Assembly (NCBI RefSeq): GCF_006717095.1
Contig: NZ_VFQE01000002.1
Coordinates: forward strand, 806,001-870,000
Source: Blastococcus colisei
Lineage (GTDB): Bacteria; Actinomycetota; Actinomycetes; Mycobacteriales; Geodermatophilaceae
Reading direction: 5' to 3'
Length of the DNA: 64,000 bases
Shown here: piece after piece, positions 25,179 to 33,944 of the stretch
Position numbering within the stretch: the stretch's first letter is position 1
How the letters are laid out: the number at the start of each line of letters is the position of its first letter
Made by a program: the position numbers and the translations under genes
The notes under the pieces: generated by a model
What the model was told of the DNA's origin: nothing
Databases searched by the model: none
What the model saw: the letters and a program-made list of their open reading frames with translations, nothing else

Positions 25179-25997
25179 TCAGTGCAGGGCGGTCACGAGC
25201 GTGCTGCCCGTCCCGCCGATCGGCTGGACGACGAACCCGAGGTTGCCCAGCACCTCGGCGATCGCCGCGTTCATCGATCGCTGCACGGTCGCGTCGGCCG
25301 CCGCACCCCGCGGGTGGCGCAGGCTCAGCCGGTCGTGGGCACGCCAGCTGACCACGACGCCGCTCAGCTCGAGGTCGGGTGCCAGGCAGACCCCGCCCTG
25401 CGCCTGCGTGGTGTCGTGCAGCGGCATGCCGGCCTCCACCAGCGCGGCCGCGACCTCGACCACGAGCGTGGTCAGCGGGTCGGTGTCGGACAGCAGGTCG
25501 TCCCAGTCCCGGGGCAGCCGGTCCAGCTGGTTCCCGAGCTCCCCGAGCCAGGCCCGCTCCTCCGGCGAGGGCCGCAGCGCCACACCGCCGTCGGGACGCC
25601 GGACGCCGAAGACCGAGACCGCGGGCAGCTCGTCGGCCAGCGCGGCCCAGTCGGCGTCGATCCGGTCGGGAAACGGGCCGGCCAGCACCTGCGCGCGGTC
25701 GTCGATCAGCCACCAGGCGGACCCGCCGGTGGGCTGTGCCGGAGCGGGACGGACGGCGACGTCGACCTGGCCCTGCGTCTGCGCCCGGCCGGCGTCGGCC
25801 GTGCGGCTCGCGGCACGACGGCCGGCGGGATGGGTCCCGGACGTGCGTGCGTCCGCACGCCGCTGGTCCCGGGCGCCGTTGCGCTCGAACTCGTAGCGGG
25901 CCGTCGAGCTGGCACCCAGCACGACCACCACGCCGGTCAGGAGCAGGAAACCCAGCACCGCCATCGCCGGCGAGGCCAGCGTCGCGCCCATCGTCAC
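25179..25997 (-). CDS. Membrane-anchored protein of unknown function
   Basis: I choose GTG 25997 because GAGGAG lies 7 nt before it; longer readings up to 26180 lack a site. The 272-residue product has one N-terminal hydrophobic helix (SPAMAVLGFLLLTGVVVVLGA) and a basic linker. A soluble C-terminal region follows, rich in Trp and acidic residues (WWLIDDRAQVLAGPFPDRIDADWAAL, RDWDDLLSDTDPLTTLVVEVAAALVEAG). I do not recognise the domain. It is convergent with the STAS pair, 9 nt apart. Confidence 0.55.
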   Translation of the reverse strand: MTMGATLASPAMAVLGFLLLTGVVVVLGASSTARYEFERNGARDQRRADARTSGTHPAGRRAASRTADAGRAQTQGQVDVAVRPAPAQPTGGSAWWLIDDRAQVLAGPFPDRIDADWAALADELPAVSVFGVRRPDGGVALRPSPEERAWLGELGNQLDRLPRDWDDLLSDTDPLTTLVVEVAAALVEAGMPLHDTTQAQGGVCLAPDLELSGVVVSWRAHDRLSLRHPRGAAADATVQRSMNAAIAEVLGNLGFVVQPIGGTGSTLVTALH

Positions 25998-26273
25998 CCG
26001 TGGACTCCTCAGCACCATGCGCCGCGGCGGGGAAGTGCCGCGAACAGGTGCAATGGTCACGTCCGGAGGCAGCGCTGCCGATGACTTCCGACAGGCCACG
26101 GAGCGCCCGTCACCGGATCGTTGCCAGCGGCCTCCGAGCCGGTCGATGACCCGCCTCACGATGCACCGCCATGTCGACAAGCGGCGCGCCCACCAGCGGA
26201 AACGCGGCGAGACGCGGTGCGGTCATCCCGGCAGCGGCTGTCCGGGACGGCGTGTCGGACGGCGGCTGAGCCG

Positions 26274-26912
26274 CTAGCCGCCGAGCCCGGCCTCCCGGGC
26301 GCGGACGACAGCGGCCGCGCGGTCGGGCACCTGCAGCTTGTTCAGGACGGCAGAGACGTGGTTGCGCACCGTCTTCTCCGACAGCGCCATCCGGCGGGCG
26401 ACCTGCGAGGTGCGCAGCCCTCCGGCGAGCAGGTCGAGCACTTCCCGTTCCCGGTTCGTCAGCTCGGGAAAGGCCGGGGCGCGTGAGCTCGTCCCGGTGA
26501 GCGCCTCGGCCACCCGCCGGGCGACCGCCCCGCCGTAGACCGCGTCGCCGCCGGCGACGGTCAGCACCGCCCGCACGATCTCCTCCCGGTCGGCACCCTT
26601 GAGCAGGTAACCCCGCGCACCCGCCCGTAGGGCACCGAAGAGCGAGGCGTCGTCCTCGTGCATGGAGAGGACCAGGACGCCGATGCCGGGATGGCGCCGG
26701 CTCAGCTCGTCGATCGCGGCCGCGCCGGACAGCTTCGGCATCGACAGGTCGGTGAGGACGACGTCCGGCGCGCAGCGGGCCACGAGCGCGAGGAGTTCCG
26801 CGCCGTCCGCCGCCTCCCCCACCACCTCGACCTCGGGCGAGGCGTCGAGGACCGCGCGTAGCCCGAAGCGGTACATGGGGTGGTCGTCGGCCAGCGCGAC
26901 CCGCACGGTCAT
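26274..26912 (-). CDS. NarL/FixJ-family response regulator
   Basis: A 212-residue protein: receiver domain with ADDH near 8-11, phospho-Asp in DVVLTDLSMPKLSG near 54 and LLKGADREEI near 104, and a C-terminal LuxR helix-turn-helix (LTNREREVLDLLAGGLRTSQVARRMALSEKTVRNHVSAVLNKLQV). Its ATG shares one base with the kinase stop (TGATG at 26910-26914). It is the output of the adjacent sensor kinase. Confidence 0.93.
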   Translation of the reverse strand: MTVRVALADDHPMYRFGLRAVLDASPEVEVVGEAADGAELLALVARCAPDVVLTDLSMPKLSGAAAIDELSRRHPGIGVLVLSMHEDDASLFGALRAGARGYLLKGADREEIVRAVLTVAGGDAVYGGAVARRVAEALTGTSSRAPAFPELTNREREVLDLLAGGLRTSQVARRMALSEKTVRNHVSAVLNKLQVPDRAAAVVRAREAGLGG

Positions 26913-28867
26913 CACCGTGCCTCCAGCGGCAGTCCCGCGACGACGCGGGTGCCGCCGGGCCCACTGGTGACGGTGAGCGCGCCACCGACCGCCTGCGCGC
27001 GGATGCGCATGGAATCCAGGCCCACGCCGCCGGGTCGTGGACCGTCGGCCTCCGCCGTCCCGAATCCGGTGCCGTCGTCGCCCACCGACACCTCGAGCCG
27101 GCCGTCCCGGGCGCGCAGCTCCACGTCGGCCGATCGCGCGCCGGCGTGCCGGGCCACGTTCGTCAGTGCCTCCTGTGCGATCCGGTAGGCCGCCGTCTCG
27201 ACGTCGGGCGGCAGCGGCGGCAGTTCCTCCGCGGTCACCCGCACCGGCACCGACGGGGCCAGCGCCTCGGCGTGCCGGCGGACCGCCGCGACGAAGCCGA
27301 CGTCGTCGAGCGGCTGCGGGCGCAGGCCGTCGATGATCCGGCGCACCTCGCCGACGGCGGCGTCGACCTCGTCCTTCAGCCGCGCCAGCAGCGTCGCGGT
27401 GGGATCGTCGGCCCGCCCGTCCAGGTGCGCCTGCACCGCCTGCACGCCGAGGCCGATACCGGCCAGCGACGGGCCGAGCCCGTCGTGCAGGTCGCGGCGG
27501 ATGCGGTCGCGTTCGGCGTGGGTGGCGGTCAGCACCCGATCCCGCTCCCGCTCCAGCCACCCGGCGAGCTCCAGTGCCCGCACGACCACGGCCACCTGGG
27601 GTGCCAGCGCAGCCAGCAGCCGCAGGTCCCCAGCCGTGAACGGCTCGCCCGGGTGCCGTTCGGTCACGTGCAGCGTGCCGACGTCCCGGCCACCGACGCG
27701 CAGCGGCATGGCGACCGTGCCGCCCTCCTCCGTCGGCGGATCCCCTGGGCGCGTGACGACAGCGCCCGGCGCGCGCAGGGCGGCGGTCACACTGCCCAGT
27801 GCGGCCGGAAGGAGGTCCGCCTCCTCGGCGGTGGCTACTCGGTCGCCGAGCTCGGTCACGGCGCCGACCGGGTCACGACGCCGTCCGTAGACCAGGCGGT
27901 CGGCCGCCGCCTGCAGCCGCCCGCGCGCGGGGCCGAGCGCCACGGCGATCAGGGCGGCGGCCACCGCGGCGGGAACGGCCGACAGCGTCCGCCCGAGCGC
28001 GGCCGCGGTCACCGTCGCGACGGCGAGGTAGAGGACGACGACGGCGGCCGTGAGGGCCGCGTACACGAGCGCCCGGCTCACCACGATGCCGAGCAGCCGG
28101 TAGCGGACGACGCCGATGAGGATGGAGCCCGGCACCATCATGGCCAGCGGCAGCCAGACCCAGGGCGACGGGATGAAGAAGATCGCCACCATGAGGGGCA
28201 GCACGACGCACAGCAGCCACGCCAGCTGCTGGCGCTCCGGCGACCGGGCCCGCGCCAGCCGCAGGACGGTCGCTGCCCAGATCGTGAGCGTCCCGGCGGC
28301 GATGGCGAGGCCGGCGACGACCCCGGCCCCCACGACCCATCCGGCTTCGGGCAGCAGGACGGGCGCCGTACCGGACGCGAAGTCGTCGTACGAGCTCTGG
28401 GAAAGGCTGCTCAGGACGGTCACGACGAGCAACCCGGACACGACCGCCCCCACGGGCCAGCGCCACCACCGCGCGGGCAGCCGACCGGAGGGGTAGACGG
28501 CGACCAGCACCGTCGCCGGCAGCAACGCGGCCGGGAGCCAGGCCATCGACCCGGCCTGAGCGATCACGGCAGCGAGGGGCCACGCCGGATCGGCGACCCT
28601 CGTGCCGTAGCCCCCGTACGCGACCGCCGTGGAGCTGAGCGCCCCCAGCAGCCCGGTCAGCACCAGCAGCCAGCCGATCGAGTTCCGCGGCCGCAGATGG
28701 ACCAGCAGTGCGCCGGTCGCCGCGTAGACGGGGCCGATGGCATCGCTCAGGACGCCTGCCCCGGACTCAGGGAGGCGGGCGTCCACCCAGGCCGACAGGC
28801 CGACGGCGGCCGCACACAGCAGCGTCGCCGTGACGGCGGCGCCGGTCGGGAGGTAGCGAGGGCGCAC
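26912..28867 (-). CDS. NarL-type sensor histidine kinase, multi-TM
   Basis: A 651-residue protein: about nine N-terminal hydrophobic segments, a GAF-like region near 370-440, then a HisKA_3 domain with ERDRIRRDLHDGLGPSLAGIGLGV (His in RRDLHDGL) and a C-terminal ATPase with EALTNVARHAGA and VGDDGTGFG. This architecture is common for actinobacterial kinases sensing membrane or lipid signals. The start is GTG 28867; no good ribosome site is visible. Confidence 0.9.
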   Translation of the reverse strand: MRPRYLPTGAAVTATLLCAAAVGLSAWVDARLPESGAGVLSDAIGPVYAATGALLVHLRPRNSIGWLLVLTGLLGALSSTAVAYGGYGTRVADPAWPLAAVIAQAGSMAWLPAALLPATVLVAVYPSGRLPARWWRWPVGAVVSGLLVVTVLSSLSQSSYDDFASGTAPVLLPEAGWVVGAGVVAGLAIAAGTLTIWAATVLRLARARSPERQQLAWLLCVVLPLMVAIFFIPSPWVWLPLAMMVPGSILIGVVRYRLLGIVVSRALVYAALTAAVVVLYLAVATVTAAALGRTLSAVPAAVAAALIAVALGPARGRLQAAADRLVYGRRRDPVGAVTELGDRVATAEEADLLPAALGSVTAALRAPGAVVTRPGDPPTEEGGTVAMPLRVGGRDVGTLHVTERHPGEPFTAGDLRLLAALAPQVAVVVRALELAGWLERERDRVLTATHAERDRIRRDLHDGLGPSLAGIGLGVQAVQAHLDGRADDPTATLLARLKDEVDAAVGEVRRIIDGLRPQPLDDVGFVAAVRRHAEALAPSVPVRVTAEELPPLPPDVETAAYRIAQEALTNVARHAGARSADVELRARDGRLEVSVGDDGTGFGTAEADGPRPGGVGLDSMRIRAQAVGGALTVTSGPGGTRVVAGLPLEAR

Positions 28868-29036
28868 GGCATCAGTGTGCCGTCGGTCGTGTCCCGGTGG
28901 GGGGCCTCGGCGTCCCGGTCGAGCCGGGAGGAGTTCCCGGGTCGGGCGGCCGTGCGGCCCATCCGCAGGGACGCCCGGGACCGACACGGTGGCGTCCGAC
29001 CGGCCACCGGTGCCGGCACCGACCCGGGAGGACCTC

Positions 29037-29522
29037 ATGTCTGCCAGCTCGACCGTCCCGTCCACCGCCACGCGCCGCTCCGTGCCGGCGCCCGACGCCT
29101 TCACGACCGCCGGTGCAGTTCTCGCCCTCGGCTGCACGCTGGCCGGCACCTTCCTCGAGACGCCGTGGAAGGACGATTCCGGCTGGGGCGTCGACTTCCA
29201 CGGACACGGCGGCTGGGCCGCCCTCGGGGTGAACATCGCCGTCGTCGCCGTGTCGCTGGTCCTCGTCGGCCTCGCCACCGCCCGGGCGCGAGCCCTTCCG
29301 CCGCAGCGCACCGCGGTGCGAGCACTCGTCCTCGCCGGACTCGGCGTGGTGGCGATCGCCGTCTTCTACCTCGGCATCCCGTCGGTTCTCGCGGCCGGCG
29401 CGGCCGGGGTCGCCCTCGACGCCCGCCGCCGGCTCGGCCGGCTGACCGCCCCCGCAACGGTCGCCCTCGTGCTGGCCGCCCTCACCGTCGCCACCGCCGT
29501 CTACCTCGCCTTCACCGGCTGA
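29037..29522 (+). CDS. Four-helix membrane protein, unknown function
   Basis: A 161-residue protein with a Ser/Thr-rich N-terminus and four hydrophobic segments (AFTTAGAVLALGCTLAGTFL; LGVNIAVVAVSLVLVGLA; AVRALVLAGLGVVAIAVFYLG; TVALVLAALTVATAVYLAF). A short charged loop WKDDSGWGVDFHGHGGW lies between helices 1 and 2. GGGAGG precedes the ATG. It is divergent from the NarL-type kinase and may be its regulated target or partner; no family recognised. Confidence 0.6.
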   Translation: MSASSTVPSTATRRSVPAPDAFTTAGAVLALGCTLAGTFLETPWKDDSGWGVDFHGHGGWAALGVNIAVVAVSLVLVGLATARARALPPQRTAVRALVLAGLGVVAIAVFYLGIPSVLAAGAAGVALDARRRLGRLTAPATVALVLAALTVATAVYLAFTG

Positions 29523-29563
29523 CGCGGTTTCCACCCTTCCCATCCACCAGCAAGGAGAGTCCG

Positions 29564-30049
29564 ATGACCATCACCCGATCCCGTCGCGCCGTGCTCGCGG
29601 CGACCGTCCTGCTCGCCGGCGCCGGCGCGGCTCTCGCCGTCGCCCCGACCGCGGCCGCCGACCAGACCCTGCACCTCACGACCGTGAAGGTTCCCGACCA
29701 GTCCACCGAGCTCGACCTCGGCGCTCCCGGGTTCAGCACCGGTGACACCGAGATCTTCGTCGACGAGGTGCAGCGACGCGGCAGGGCCGTCGGCAGCTCG
29801 ACAGGCAGCTGCACCCTCGCGCTGGTCTCCGACACGCGACTCGTCGCCCTGTGCACCACCACGATCCTGCTGCCGGAGGGAACCGTCACCACCCAGGGCG
29901 CCTTCGACGAGAATCCCCAGCAGGGCCCCGAGGGCTTCCGCTGGGCGGTCACCGGGGGAACCGGGCGGTACACCGGCACCGCCGGCGAGGCGATCGGCAC
30001 GTTCCGACCGGACAGCGACATCGTCGACGTGGTGATCCGTCTCCGCTGA
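29564..30049 (+). CDS. Secreted allene-oxide-cyclase-barrel-like protein
   Basis: A 161-residue protein with a Tat- or Sec-type signal peptide (RSRRAVLAATVLLAGAGAALAVAPTAAA). It is followed by a small beta-barrel-like domain: STGSCTLALVSDTRLVALCTTTILLPEGTVTTQG and FRWAVTGGTGRYTGTAGEAIGTF. The GGTGRYxGxxGE motif is shared by dirigent / AOC-barrel proteins. Function in bacteria is unknown. AAGGAG precedes the ATG and a strong terminator follows. Confidence 0.7.
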   Translation: MTITRSRRAVLAATVLLAGAGAALAVAPTAAADQTLHLTTVKVPDQSTELDLGAPGFSTGDTEIFVDEVQRRGRAVGSSTGSCTLALVSDTRLVALCTTTILLPEGTVTTQGAFDENPQQGPEGFRWAVTGGTGRYTGTAGEAIGTFRPDSDIVDVVIRLR

Positions 30050-30065
30050 CGATGATCCGCCCATG

Positions 30066-30100
30066 CCGGGGCCGCTCGCGTGCGTCGCGAGCGGCCCCGG
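30066..30100 (+). terminator. Strong hairpin terminator after the AOC-like gene
   Basis: A 15-bp perfect stem (30066-30080 with 30086-30100) and a 5-nt loop, all GC-rich, 16 nt after the stop codon. No T-run. Confidence 0.75.
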
Positions 30101-30138
30101 TGCGCCGTGCGCGACACAAGACCTCTGGTCGTGAGCAT

Positions 30139-30196
30139 GAGCGGAGGGCGTGGGATTCGAACCCACGATGGGTGTTACCCCATAGCGGTTTTCAAG
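30139..30196. repeat. Attachment-site repeat, left end of the tRNA-Ser island
   Basis: These 58 bases are identical to 39678-39735, where they form the 3' half of an intact tRNA-Ser gene. Outside the 58 bases the two sites diverge completely. This is the pattern left by integration of an element at a tRNA 3' end. Confidence 0.88.
30142..30196 (-). pseudogene. tRNA-Ser 3' fragment
   Basis: Corresponds to the anticodon-stem 3' side, variable arm, T arm and acceptor 3' strand of tRNA-Ser(UGA). Beyond 30196 the sequence no longer forms the anticodon stem, D arm or 5' acceptor strand, so it cannot make a tRNA. Confidence 0.88.
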
Positions 30197-30394
30197 CTTG
30201 GTTCAGAGGCTCTCCGAACCAACAACGATCAATCGTTTTCGCAGGTGAAAATCGAAATCGCCGACGCCATTGATTACCCCCACCAGCCGCTGAAGGTTCG
30301 GCCGCAGCAGCCGTACCCCGCCGATTTCCGACGTCGGTGGGCCGCCAGGGGCCGGTCGCTGCAGTACACGACTTTGGCCATAGCCCCACACGGC

Positions 30395-30428
30395 AGCAGG
30401 ACCCCGCTCCGACGAGCGGGGCCCTGCT
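30395..30428 (-). terminator. Hairpin terminator after the coiled-coil gene
   Basis: A 14-16 bp stem with one mismatch around a CGAC loop (arms near AGCAGGACCCCGCTC and GAGCGGGGCCCTGCT), 23 nt after the stop at 30451. Confidence 0.7.
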
Positions 30429-30450
30429 CGTGCGTCAGATGCCGTAGGCG

Positions 30451-31089
30451 TCAGTCGTCGTCCGAATCGCTGGAGTCGTCGTCCCCACCGCCGGAGCCCG
30501 AGTTCGCCGAGCCGGAGCCGGAGTTGTCCGGCTTGGACGCCTTCTCGGCGGCCTCGCGTGCCTGCTCCTCGGCATCCTCGGCGGCCTCGCGGGCCTCCTC
30601 CTCAGCCTCACGGGCCTGCTCCTCGGCAACCTCGGCGGCCTCCCGGGCGTCCTCCTCAGCCTCACGGGCCTGCTCCTCGGCCTCCTCGGCGGCCTCGCGA
30701 GCCTCCTCCTCAGCCTCACGGGCCTGCTCCTCGGCCTCCTCGGCGGCCTCCCGGGCGTCCTCCTCGGCCTCGGCAGCCAGCCGAGCCGGGTCGTCGGAGT
30801 CGTCAGGGCCGTCGCTCTCGTCGGTGTCGGGCGCATCGGGCAGGTCGCCCGGCCCGTCGAGGCCCGAGTCGTCGGTCTTGAGGCTGTCGTTGGAATCGGG
30901 AAGGTCGAACGGCGACACGGTCTCGACCGCGGCGGCCACCGGGTCCTGAAGCGAGGCGGGCAGGGCGCCGACGGCGCCCGCTCCCGTGACACCAGCCACG
31001 GCGATGCCGAGGCCCGCGGTGGCCTGCGCGACTGCGCCGGCACCGGCGATCTTGGCCGCGACCGCGGCGAGGCCTTCGAACAGCAACAT
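30451..31089 (-). CDS. Acidic repeat protein with predicted long helix, unknown function
   Basis: A 212-residue protein. Residues 1-50 are hydrophobic and Ala/Gly-rich (LAAVAAKIAGAGAVAQATAGLGIAVAGV), seen in many actinobacterial small proteins. Residues 60-105 are Asp-rich and disordered. Residues 109-180 are four tandem 18-residue repeats of the form EE(D/E)AREAAE(E/V/D)AEEQAREA. The tail is Gly/Ser/Asp-rich, ending SSDSDDD. An 18-residue period equals five helical turns, so each repeat would show the same face. GGAGGAG precedes the ATG. It is island cargo and may be a surface or DNA-mimic-like acidic protein; this is a guess. Confidence 0.65.
   Translation of the reverse strand: MLLFEGLAAVAAKIAGAGAVAQATAGLGIAVAGVTGAGAVGALPASLQDPVAAAVETVSPFDLPDSNDSLKTDDSGLDGPGDLPDAPDTDESDGPDDSDDPARLAAEAEEDAREAAEEAEEQAREAEEEAREAAEEAEEQAREAEEDAREAAEVAEEQAREAEEEAREAAEDAEEQAREAAEKASKPDNSGSGSANSGSGGGDDDSSDSDDD
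30550..30765 (-). repeat. Four tandem 54-bp coding repeats
   Basis: The region encodes four near-identical 18-residue units within the acidic protein. Units differ by Glu/Asp and Glu/Val swaps, so copy number could change by slippage or recombination. Confidence 0.8.
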
Positions 31090-31117
31090 GTGGGGGCTCC
31101 TCCGAGCATGGTGGATC

Positions 31118-31834
31118 GCGCCTTCTGCCGATCCGCTGCCGGTCCATCGGCGCGCCGGGCCTTCAACCTGAGCCGGGGTCATCCCGAAGGGGGACTCCGC
31201 GGTATCCCCCTGGAAGACGATCGTCTGCGGATGGAACAGCGGGAGGACATCGACCGGCCCCGTGGTGCCGAACACCCGGACTTGGACGGGAAGGCCTGTC
31301 CCAGCGAGGTGGTGAGCCGTGGCCGAGCGATCCTCGCTGTGGTCGAGCAGCAGACTGGCCCCCGCGTCAACGCCCGAGGGGAACGGCGAGCCGGTGCGGT
31401 GGGGTCGCTGCGGCGCGCCGAGCGTGTCTGGGCAAGGGAGACCACGTAGGCACCAGATCCGGCAGCGAGGCGCGGCCGGGCGGGAGCCAAAGAGGCGGTG
31501 GCCGGGCTCGTACTCGCGGTGCACTCTGAGGTCCGTCTGCACCGAGCGCACCTCGACGACCGCGCCGTCGGCGACCAGCTCGAGCAGCGCGACGACCGCC
31601 GGCTGCAAGAGACTGCGCATGGCCTCCATGGCCAACACCGGGGGCTCGCCCAGCTCCACCAACTCCACGGCCCCGGCGGTCGTAGCGGTGAACGCCTTCT
31701 TGACCAGCAGCGCCTTGCCGGCGCGTACGTATGCCCAGAGACGAAGGCGTGGTGCTGGGCGTGGGCGTGGCCACGTAGAGGACGTCGACGTCCGGGCCGG
31801 TCATGATCTCCCCATAGGACCGATTCGCGGACAC
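31118..31834 (-). pseudogene. Gfo/Idh/MocA-family oxidoreductase remnant
   Basis: Reading down the minus strand, SYGEIMTGPDVDVLYVATP (near 31830-31770) is followed in a different frame by HAFVSLGIRAGKALLVKKAFTATTAGAVELVEL and VRSVQTDLRVHREYEPGHRLFG. A third frame then gives GAYVVSLAQT. These are consecutive blocks of one Gfo/Idh/MocA protein, so at least two frameshifts are present. The N-terminal nucleotide-binding part is absent. It is decayed island cargo, once probably a sugar dehydrogenase linked to the neighbouring sugar genes. Confidence 0.75.
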
Positions 31835-32180
31835 ATTGCTCCGGAGGCGGTTGCCCTCCGGTTCTGGGCCAGTGGTCACGACCTGACCATGCTCTTCCTC
31901 ACCGGGGTCTTGTGCCGCGAGGCACTCGAGCCCATGCAAGCGGTCCCGGTAGACCCGCCGGGTGAGTCGTCTCGGATGGGGGGCAACCGGGACGCTCTTG
32001 GCCGGCAGAGCCGCGTCGTCCGCCGGCCGCTCGACACGCGCCGCCGTTCCGCGGGGAGGCTGCTGCGAGACCGTGAGCTGGTGCTGCTGCCACTACCACA
32101 ACTGCGTCATCAGCCCTGGCGCGAGTGGTGTACGCGCGCAGGACGATCGGCGGACGTGCCGACAGACTGGTCCCGAGCGG
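31835..32180. other. Island spacer without a supportable gene
   Basis: About 350 nt between the oxidoreductase remnant and the lipoprotein gene. Open frames exist but show no protein-like composition. No strong hairpin found. Confidence 0.5.
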
Positions 32181-32858
32181 TCAGCCGACCGACAGTGCCC
32201 CGATGAACTGCCGCACCACCTGCTGGCCGGTGGAGTCGTCGCCGGTGGTCATTCCGGCCTGATAGTTCGCGCCGTCCGAGCCCTGGATGTAGACACGCAA
32301 CCGCAGCACCGTGCCGCTGCCGGGGGCGGGGACCGGCTCCTCGTCGAGCGATCCGGCGGCGACCTCCGCGCCGGGGACAGTCAGGGCGAACACCCGGGCA
32401 CCGCCCACCGGGACCGCGCCGTCGAAGACGGCGGTCGTGCTGCTCTGGATGAGGTACTCGGCCAGCGCCTCACCGTCCCCGTCGGGTGCGGTGGTGCCGC
32501 GGATGGGGGCGCCGTTCCACGCCCGCTCGACGTAGCCGTCCCGATTGGGCTCCGTGATACCCGGACGTTCTCTGGCGCCGGCGGGCACGGCGAAGGACAG
32601 CCCGTTGAAACTTCCGGTCTTCCAGCCGTCCGGCACCCCGGCCTCAACGCCGTCCAACGGTTCGTACGGAGGCTCCGGCGGAGCCGGCCTGGACGTCGCC
32701 GCCGGGGTCGACGGCGCAGACGCACTCGAGGTCGCGGGCGCACTCGGCGACACGGCCTGGCTCGCGACGGCGGCGGTGCCCTGAACGGCTCCGCAGGCAC
32801 TCAGCGTCACGGTAGAGGCGGTCAGGAACACCGGTACGGCATGGCGCCAGCGAATCAT
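32181..32858 (-). CDS. Island lipoprotein, unknown function
   Basis: A 225-residue protein: signal peptide with lipobox LSAC (Cys22), a Ser/Ala/Pro linker to about residue 65, then a globular domain (DGWKTGSFNGLSFAVPAGAR; VFALTVPGAEVAAGS; VLRLRVYIQGSDGANYQAGMTT; GQQVVRQFIGALSVG). This pattern resembles small LpqN/LpqT-like extracytoplasmic domains, but I cannot assign it firmly. It is the last gene of the island sortase operon, 37 nt after the small membrane gene. Confidence 0.65.
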   Translation of the reverse strand: MIRWRHAVPVFLTASTVTLSACGAVQGTAAVASQAVSPSAPATSSASAPSTPAATSRPAPPEPPYEPLDGVEAGVPDGWKTGSFNGLSFAVPAGARERPGITEPNRDGYVERAWNGAPIRGTTAPDGDGEALAEYLIQSSTTAVFDGAVPVGGARVFALTVPGAEVAAGSLDEEPVPAPGSGTVLRLRVYIQGSDGANYQAGMTTGDDSTGQQVVRQFIGALSVG

Positions 32859-32895
32859 CTGTTCTGCACTCCTCTCGACGGGTGCACCGTGGTGG

Positions 32896-33093
32896 TCAGC
32901 GCCGGGCAGACGCGCACTTGGCGGACTCGCTGGGGCATCGGTCGATGGTGACGTCGTTGAACGGCAGGTGTGGCTCGACTGCGGGGAAGACGACGAACAG
33001 CAGCAGCGCAGCGGCGGCGAGGACCAGGAGGAGCGACTGCGCCACCTTGCTGCCCGCGCTGCCGGGCAGGTGTCGCCAGATCCAGGTGTACAT
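32896..33093 (-). CDS. Sortase-partner small membrane protein, island copy, extended C-terminus
   Basis: A 65-residue protein starting MYTWIWRHLPG, with one hydrophobic helix (VAQSLLLVLAAAALLLFVVFP) and then VEPHLPFNDVTID. It is a clear paralogue of the 51-residue protein at 52781-52936. That protein stops right after FNDVTVD; here the stop codon is replaced by CGA and 14 extra residues follow, so this is a stop-loss version. AAGGAG precedes the ATG. In both loci it sits 14-16 nt downstream of a class E sortase gene. Confidence 0.75.
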   Translation of the reverse strand: MYTWIWRHLPGSAGSKVAQSLLLVLAAAALLLFVVFPAVEPHLPFNDVTIDRCPSESAKCASARR

Positions 33094-33109
33094 TGTCCGA
33101 CTCCTTGGG

Positions 33110-33931
33110 TCAGGCCGGGATCTGTCGCTGCTGCAGCGCCAGGGGGCCGTCCGGTGCCGCCGCCTCGGTCAGCGGAGCGCCGTCGAGCACGGCGTGGATG
33201 ACCAACCGGGTCCGGGCGGAGTACTTCGGATGGCAGGTGGTCAGCGTCAGGTAGGCGCCGGTCGGGGCTGCGGTCATCGCGCCGCGGGGGGTGGGCGCGA
33301 TGACCGACACGTCGATCGGGTCGACGACCTCGCGGCCGGGCACGCCGTTGCCGTCCGGGACGAACTCTCCCGTCGCGGTGTCGCCGATGACCCGGTAGGT
33401 GTACCAGGCGTCTTCGGTCTCCACGACGATCAGATCACCGGGCCGCAGGGTGTCCAGGTCCAGGAACGGGGAGCCCCGGCCGACTCGGTGACCGGCGACG
33501 GCGAAGTTGCCCGGTTGACCGGGCATCGCCGTGCCTACGTAGTGGCCGGGGCCGTGGGCTAACTGCTGCTCCTAGGTGCCTTCCACGACGGCCCGGCGGT
33601 AGTCGGTGCCGAGTCGAGGGATGTGCAGGAACCCGAACGGTTCGCCGACCGGCGGTGCGGTGACCGGCGGCGGCACCGCGACGGTCGTCGGCGATGGCGC
33701 GTCCCACTCATCGCGCAGTTGCTCGGTGAGGTGCGCCTGCGCCCGGTCGCTGTACAGGTCGCTGACGAAGTTCTCATAGACGATGAGTAGTCCCACGATC
33801 ACCGCCACGGTGACCAACAGCTGCCCCAGCCCGCTGACCAACGGACGGACAACATCGCCCAGGGATCGGCGGGCGACCGTCGGCGCGGGTCGCGGAGGAG
33901 CATGCTCTACCGGAGGCGAGACGAGAGTCAT
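33110..33931 (-). pseudogene. Class E sortase, island copy, with in-frame amber codon
   Basis: A 273-codon frame interrupted by TAG at 33572-33574. Upstream part: membrane helix (LLVTVAVIVGLLIVYENF) and FGFLHIPRLGTDYRRAVVEGT. Downstream part: HGPGHYVGTAMPGQPGNFAVAGHRVG with catalytic His, and GAYLTLTTCHPKYSARTRLVIH with catalytic Cys and Arg. The intact paralogue at 52951-53742 has Gln (EGTQERQL) where the stop lies, so CAG to TAG is the simplest change. Without readthrough the product lacks the active site. It sits in an operon behind wecB (13-nt gap). Confidence 0.85.
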
Positions 33932-33944
33932 GCATTCCCGCCGA

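Noticed and set aside
30142-30196. A second tRNA-Ser gene
   Set aside because: Only the 3' half is present; the sequence beyond 30196 cannot form the D arm or 5' acceptor strand.
30550-30765. CRISPR-like array
   Set aside because: The repeats are contiguous, in frame and encode helix repeats; there are no spacers.
31367-31939. A 190-residue minus-strand protein
   Set aside because: Only its first part matches an oxidoreductase block; the rest is out of frame with the homologous sequence, so it is a pseudogene segment.
33572-33574. Amber codon read as pyrrolysine
   Set aside because: No pyrrolysine genes are seen and the paralogue has Gln; a nonsense change in decaying DNA is simpler.
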